Source of the DNA: Acinetobacter terrestris
Lineage (GTDB): Bacteria > Pseudomonadota > Gammaproteobacteria > Pseudomonadales > Moraxellaceae
Assembly (NCBI RefSeq): GCF_004331155.1
Contig: NZ_SJNZ01000004.1
Span: forward strand, 91,890-155,889
Length of the DNA: 64,000 nucleotides
Reading direction: 5' to 3'
Of the stretch, positions 60,010 through 64,000 are shown piece by piece. Below the pieces are notes generated by a model. The model was not told where the DNA came from and made no database searches. It saw only the letters and a program-made list of their open reading frames with translations. Position 1 is the first letter of the stretch. Each line of letters begins with the position of its first letter. The position numbers and the translations under genes were made by a program.

Positions 60010-60654
60010 TTATGAAGCATCTTTGGACGATGCCGATTGATCATCATCATCTTTATAGATAAATTTCGGCATTTCCAGCCCAAAGTAGATGGCGATACAG
60101 CGTAAAGAGAAACCGAAAATCAGGGTCGAAATCACGGTCACTTCTAACGAGAAGCCAATCTCCTGGCAAACCCAGTAACAGATGACTGAAACAAAGGAAA
60201 TACTGGCATACAGTTCACGGCGGAACACCAAGGGTACATCATTACACAGGATATCACGCAGAATACCGCCAGAAACACCAGTAAGAACACCAGCCACGGC
60301 AGAAACCACAAAACCATGCCCCATCTGAAGTGCAATCTGGCAACCAATCACGGTAAAGCCAATCAGGCCCATGGCATCCAGAATCAGGAAGATGGAGCGC
60401 AAATGACGCATCCATTTGGCAATCAGGATAGTGACAAAGGCAGCCGCGCAGGTCAGCACAAGATATTCAGGATGTTTGACCCAAGTCAGTGGATAATGTC
60501 CGAGCAAGACATCTCGAACTGAACCGCCACCAAGTGCAGTCACACAAGCAATCAGCGTCACCCCAAACCAATCCATACTACGCCGACCAGCCGACAGAGC
60601 CCCGGTCATGGCTTCGGCCGTAATCGCAATAATATAAATCACTAATAGCAACAT
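60010..60654 (-). CDS. TRIC cation-channel family protein (UPF0126, YicG-like)
   Basis: A 214-residue protein with about seven membrane helices and the duplicated TRIC pattern: GGGSVRDVLLGHYPLTWVKH (about residue 40) and GGILRDILCNDVPLVFRREL (about 125), each with its GG(x)RD motif. Bacterial TRIC channels pass potassium and sodium; physiological role here is open. It is 138 bases upstream of the MFS gene on the same strand. Confidence 0.88.
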   Translation of the reverse strand: MLLLVIYIIAITAEAMTGALSAGRRSMDWFGVTLIACVTALGGGSVRDVLLGHYPLTWVKHPEYLVLTCAAAFVTILIAKWMRHLRSIFLILDAMGLIGFTVIGCQIALQMGHGFVVSAVAGVLTGVSGGILRDILCNDVPLVFRRELYASISFVSVICYWVCQEIGFSLEVTVISTLIFGFSLRCIAIYFGLEMPKFIYKDDDDQSASSKDAS

Positions 60655-60714
60655 TGCCCTTCTTCCACTGAGGGTAATCGATGCGCGTTATTCTAAGGCA
60701 AATTCAGATGAAAT

Positions 60715-61182
60715 TTACAGATATTGTGCACAACATTGTTTAAATTTTTTCCCTGATCCACAAATGCAGGGTTGCTTCATGGTGATTTGCATATCAGTGG
60801 TCGGATCAAGGAAATACCACGCTCCATCATGCAATACAAAATGTGAAAATTCATGATGAACCTGTGCCTGTTTACCATCATGGTAATGTGCCTTAAATTC
60901 AACTTGTGCATGATTTTTATCTATTTTTTCTTTAACTTGCACAATTTCCAGCTTGAGCCATTGGTTGGATTTACTCCAGTCAGCAATGGCAGCCACATCC
61001 AAGGCCTGCTGCTGTCCGAGGGTGGTGGTTTTAACAATATAATCAATCTCATGCTTGGAAAATGCACTATAACGTGAACGCATCAGCTGTTCTGCGCTTT
61101 GTGCTTTCATCTGCCCCAAATGTAGCGGTTGGCAACAGCTGGCATACATTCCTAGACCACATGGACAATTGCTTTCTGACAT
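60715..61182 (-). CDS. YchJ-family protein (UPF0225) with SEC-C motifs
   Basis: A 155-residue protein with Cys-rich motifs at both ends: CPCGLGMYASCCQPLH (about residue 6) and CICGSGKKFKQCC (about 140), the latter a SEC-C zinc motif as at the end of SecA. The middle is an NTF2-like fold. Function unknown. Two start codons lie in tandem; I take the second at 61182. Confidence 0.87.
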   Translation of the reverse strand: MSESNCPCGLGMYASCCQPLHLGQMKAQSAEQLMRSRYSAFSKHEIDYIVKTTTLGQQQALDVAAIADWSKSNQWLKLEIVQVKEKIDKNHAQVEFKAHYHDGKQAQVHHEFSHFVLHDGAWYFLDPTTDMQITMKQPCICGSGKKFKQCCAQYL

Positions 61183-61196
61183 CAAATTTTCCCAAT

Positions 61197-61226
61197 AAAA
61201 AATAGCCCGACGATGCGAGCTATTTT
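61197..61226 (-). terminator. Terminator after TerC/CBS gene
   Basis: AAAATAGC and GCTATTTT pair around a 12-base loop; the A-run at 61197 becomes a T-run on the minus strand. Confidence 0.55.
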
Positions 61227-61267
61227 AATCAATTATCTGGGTTTAAAAATCATTTACCGTAATTTAG

Positions 61268-62845
61268 TTAATCATCGGCATCGTTTTCAATTTGCGGAAT
61301 GATATGGACTTTATCAATCTTATGACCGTCCATCGTCACCACTTCAAAAATATAACCGTCGGCTTCGAGTTTTGCGCCACTTTCCGGTAAATGACCTAGG
61401 TGATGCAAGATATATCCCGACAAGGTTGAATACTGTTCAGACTCATCCACCAAGTCACATCCTAAAAGTAAGGAGACGTGACGAATATCGGTGGAACCTT
61501 CTAGAATTAAAGTACCGTCTTCCAAACTTTCTGCTGCAGTTTCAAATTCGTCTTCATCGGGGAATTCACCTGCAATCGCTTCAAGCACATCAATCGGGGT
61601 TGCAATCCCTTCAATCGAACCATATTCATTCAGGACAATCGCCAATTGTAACGGTGCTTGGCGTAACTGCTCCATCACCATCAACACTTGGGCATTTTCA
61701 TGCACAATCACCGGTTCACGTAAGTGACGTTCAAAATTGAGTACACCGGTTTCAATGTATTCATTCATCACTTTATGGGTCAGGACTACACCGGCAATAT
61801 TGTCCAGCTCACCATGCGCAACAATTAAACGCGAATGGGTCATGCTCAACAACTGTTCCTTAATGGCAGCATCGTCTTCGTCTAAATCAATCCATTCCAG
61901 TTCAGGACGCGGGGTCATCACCGATTTCACCGGCCGTTCAGACAGTCCAAGCACCCCTTGCACCATCACACTATGATAAGCGCCATTTTGTTCATTAAAG
62001 ACTTCATCGGCAAATGCACGGGTTGCAAGTACATCCTCGTTATCATTATTTTGTGATTCTGACTTGCCACCGAGCATACGCATTACTGCAGAAGCTGTAC
62101 GGTAACGTAAGTCTGTGGTGGTCACCATTTTCTCCTGATTACGGCGCATGGTCTGGTTAATAAACTCAACCACCACAGAGAAACCAATTGCAGCATATAA
62201 ATAGCCTTTTGGAATATGGAAACCAAAACCTTCAACAATGAGTGAGAAACCAATCATCATCAAGAAGCCTAAACATAGAATCACTACGGTTGGATGCTTG
62301 TTGACGAAATCCATCAGCGGTTTCGAGGCCCAAAGCATAATGCCGACTGCAATAATCACTGCAATCATCATCACAGAAAGGTCTTTCACCATTCCGACTG
62401 CAGTAATCACACTGTCTAGAGAGAAAACTGCATCCAGCACCACAATTTGAACAATCACCATCCAGAAAGCAGCATGCACCGGATTTTCTTCTTTCTGCGG
62501 TTGCGTTCCTTCAATGCGTTCATGCAGTTCCATGGTGCCTTTAAATAAAAGGAACACACCACCAAACAACAGAATCAGGTCTCGACCGGAGAAAGGATGC
62601 TCCAGAATATGGAACAGGGGTTCGGTTAAGGTCACGACCCAGGCAATGGAAGCCAGCAGAACCAGGCGCATAGCCAAAGCCAGGAGCAACCCGACAATAC
62701 GCCCTGTGTTGCGCTGGTGTGGTGGAAGTTTTTCCGCCAAAATGGCAATAAAGACCAGATTGTCGATCCCGAGAACAATTTCTAAAACCACCAAAGTGGC
62801 CAGCCCAATCCATGCAGATGGATCTGACATCCATTCAAAGATCAT
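61268..62845 (-). CDS. TerC-family membrane protein with CBS and CorC-HlyC domains
   Basis: A 525-residue protein. The N-terminal TerC domain (about 10-235) has seven helices with [12 protein letters not shown] and [14 protein letters not shown] motifs. A pair of CBS domains (about 300-425) and a C-terminal transporter-associated domain (about 435-520) follow. This is the YegH/YoaE layout. Related proteins export metals such as manganese; the substrate here is not known, and I see no metal riboswitch upstream. Confidence 0.88.
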   Translation of the reverse strand: MIFEWMSDPSAWIGLATLVVLEIVLGIDNLVFIAILAEKLPPHQRNTGRIVGLLLALAMRLVLLASIAWVVTLTEPLFHILEHPFSGRDLILLFGGVFLLFKGTMELHERIEGTQPQKEENPVHAAFWMVIVQIVVLDAVFSLDSVITAVGMVKDLSVMMIAVIIAVGIMLWASKPLMDFVNKHPTVVILCLGFLMMIGFSLIVEGFGFHIPKGYLYAAIGFSVVVEFINQTMRRNQEKMVTTTDLRYRTASAVMRMLGGKSESQNNDNEDVLATRAFADEVFNEQNGAYHSVMVQGVLGLSERPVKSVMTPRPELEWIDLDEDDAAIKEQLLSMTHSRLIVAHGELDNIAGVVLTHKVMNEYIETGVLNFERHLREPVIVHENAQVLMVMEQLRQAPLQLAIVLNEYGSIEGIATPIDVLEAIAGEFPDEDEFETAAESLEDGTLILEGSTDIRHVSLLLGCDLVDESEQYSTLSGYILHHLGHLPESGAKLEADGYIFEVVTMDGHKIDKVHIIPQIENDADD

Positions 62846-63181
62846 TGGATGTTCTCCTGCAGGGGATTGAGGTCTGATTTTAGAGGGTTCATATTAAAAT
62901 CGGCGAATATTCTATGAACAGCATTCTGTATAATTTTTGCGGAAGAATTGAGATGTTCAGAGCGAGGACAACCACTACCCATGTTGATTCATTTATTGGA
63001 AAACAGATTTTTAGTATAGCAAGATGAACTGGAAATTCATCTTTTTTTCAGTCCTCAACCTTTTCTCTTCCCCGGTTTTAACAAATCTTTGCAAAGGCTG
63101 TGCATGACATCACATGCCGTATCATATTTTCAGACTAAGCTAGAGCATGAAAAAATAAAGTGCTATGGTAAAAATATAATG
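62846..63181. other. Intergenic region between divergent TerC/CBS and LOG genes
   Basis: About 335 bases with no plausible gene and no strong structure. It presumably holds both promoters. No metal-type or other riboswitch is recognisable. Confidence 0.5.
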
Positions 63182-63802
63182 ATGGACAGTGTATTAAAAA
63201 TGACTGCAAAACATAAAAATCCAACTCCCAAAACCAATCAGCCTTTAATTGCCCTGTATTGCGGCTCGCGTTCAGGCAACAAGCCCATTTACCAGGAAAA
63301 AGCCATTGCTCTGGCTCAGAGTCTTTCGGACTTGGGTTTTGGACTGGTCTATGGCGGTGCAAGTATTGGCTTGATGGGCCAAGTCGCTGATGCGTTCAGA
63401 CAGCGTGGCGGTCAAACGGTCGGGGTGATTCCAGAATTTATGCTGGATTATGAAATTGCGCATAACCAGCTCACCGAATTGCATATTGTAGAGAGCATGC
63501 ATGAACGCAAAGCCATGATGGCGGAGCGTGCCAGTGCTTTTGTTGCACTGCCTGGTGGCTTGGGTACTTTTGAAGAAATTCTGGAAATTGCCACTTGGGG
63601 CCAGCTGAATCAGCACCAAAAACCGATGATGCTGTATAACGTCAATGGCTTTTATGATGCCTTAATTGCCCAGCTTGATCATGCGGTCAGTGAAGGCTTT
63701 CTACCGCCCCAGCATCGGGCAAAACTGATTATTTGCAATCATGCAGATCAGATTGTGAATGCAGTTAAAAATCTTGGCGCTCCAAAGCATTTTGCCATTT
63801 AA
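63182..63802 (+). CDS. LOG-family nucleotide phosphoribohydrolase (TIGR00730)
   Basis: A 206-residue Rossmann-fold protein of the LOG/lysine decarboxylase-like group. The motifs SMHERKAMM and PGGLGTFEE (about residues 109-130) are those of cytokinin riboside 5'-monophosphate phosphoribohydrolases, which release bases from nucleotide monophosphates. Older annotations as lysine decarboxylase are wrong. Start is unsure: ATG codons at 63179, 63182 and 63200 are possible and none has a strong Shine-Dalgarno sequence. Confidence 0.85.
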   Translation: MDSVLKMTAKHKNPTPKTNQPLIALYCGSRSGNKPIYQEKAIALAQSLSDLGFGLVYGGASIGLMGQVADAFRQRGGQTVGVIPEFMLDYEIAHNQLTELHIVESMHERKAMMAERASAFVALPGGLGTFEEILEIATWGQLNQHQKPMMLYNVNGFYDALIAQLDHAVSEGFLPPQHRAKLIICNHADQIVNAVKNLGAPKHFAI

Positions 63803-63870
63803 ATTGATGTCATCACATTAAAAAACCATAAAAAAGCGAGCTCATGGCCACTGCTGTCCCACAATTTTTA

Positions 63871-63899
63871 CAAGAGGAAGCTCATTTAAGCTTCTCTTG
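63871..63899. repeat. Imperfect inverted repeat near window end
   Basis: CAAGAG-GAAGCT and AGCTTC-TCTTG pair with one bulged G around a short loop. It spans the stop codon of the partial minus-strand ORF. It has no T-run. Confidence 0.45.
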
Positions 63900-64000
63900 T
63901 TTGATGGGGACTTTATCGGGTGAAAATAACGCTTTTAAGGTTTTTATTTCAAATAAATTCACTTGAATTATTCTGAGTAAGCGCTGAACTGTCCAGCCTT
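63882..64000 (-). CDS. C-terminal fragment of an unidentified protein (possible transposase tail)
   Basis: A frame open from the right edge to a TGA at 63882 gives 38 residues including GWTVQRLLRIIQVNLFEIK. The pattern, a basic amphipathic helix followed by Lys-rich tail, recalls C-termini of some IS transposases, but I cannot name a family. The sequence beyond the stop (63845-63871, CACTGCTGTCCCACAA) could be an IS terminal repeat. The call is tentative. Confidence 0.3.
   Translation of the reverse strand, partial: GWTVQRLLRIIQVNLFEIKTLKALFSPDKVPIKQEKLK

Overview
The window is about 64 kb of chromosome from a gamma-proteobacterium, almost certainly an Acinetobacter. The sequence is AT-rich (by eye about 40% GC). 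Gene orders match that genus and its relatives: xerD-dsbC-hom-thrC, pilS-pilR, lptF-lptG divergent from pepA-holC, nrdR-ribD-ribE, glnK-amtB, dksA-gluQ and thiC-nudF-cpdA. TorF-like and OprD-like porins and a wild-type ParC quinolone region fit too. I cannot name the species. Nearly all of the window is core chromosome. There is no prophage, CRISPR array, tRNA or rRNA that I can see. The only hint of mobile DNA is an unidentified ORF tail at the right edge.

Layout. 1-3.3 kb: a truncated FUSC-type efflux protein divergent from an IclR regulator, with palindromic candidate operators. 3.3-9.4 kb: AlkB repair enzyme, ABC exporter, PhoU, a TolC-like channel and a lipoprotein of unknown role. 9.5-15.1 kb: TPP riboswitch and thiC, NudF, CpdA, DksA, GluQ and a zinc-ribbon protein. 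15.1-17.7 kb: murD-ftsW for the cell wall. 17.8-20.5 kb: ferrous iron uptake (feoA-feoB and a Cys-rich partner) behind a Fur-like promoter. 20.4-25 kb: xerD, dsbC, hom, thrC. 25-30 kb: PBP7/8, GacA, and the PilS/PilR type IV pilus regulators. 30-35 kb: a CtpA-type protease, GpmI and the LPS exporter permeases LptG/LptF. 35-38 kb: pepA, holC, an uncharacterised coiled-coil protein and a small protein behind a long perfect stem-loop. 38-42.4 kb: DedA and the riboflavin operon, with a DNA adenine methylase inserted in it. 42.5-46.9 kb: ammonium uptake (glnK-amtB, with sigma-54-like promoters), UbiK, ComM and a frameshifted acetyltransferase. 46.9-50.8 kb: an outer-membrane channel cluster (two TorF-like paralogues and one OprD-like porin). 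50.8-56.5 kb: Ppa, a MAPEG protein, a small membrane protein, FadD and ParC. 56.7-63.8 kb: a 583-residue orphan behind a CRP-like site, an MFS transporter, a TRIC channel, YchJ, a TerC/CBS protein and a LOG-family hydrolase.

Links between genes. GlnK gates AmtB, and both carry TGGCACG-type elements. PilS/PilR also work through sigma-54. ThiC makes the thiamine pyrimidine under TPP feedback. The nrdR-ribD-methylase-ribE block reads as one operon. Natural-transformation themes recur (ComM, PilS/R), as is usual for the genus.

I found no clearly new multi-gene system. The most interesting leads are regulatory: the stem-loop ahead of the 72-residue protein, hairpins covering the gluQ and nudF start regions, duplicated operator-like sequences around the IclR gene, and paired sigma-54 motifs at glnK and amtB. 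The riboflavin-operon methylase and the 583-residue orphan also merit follow-up.
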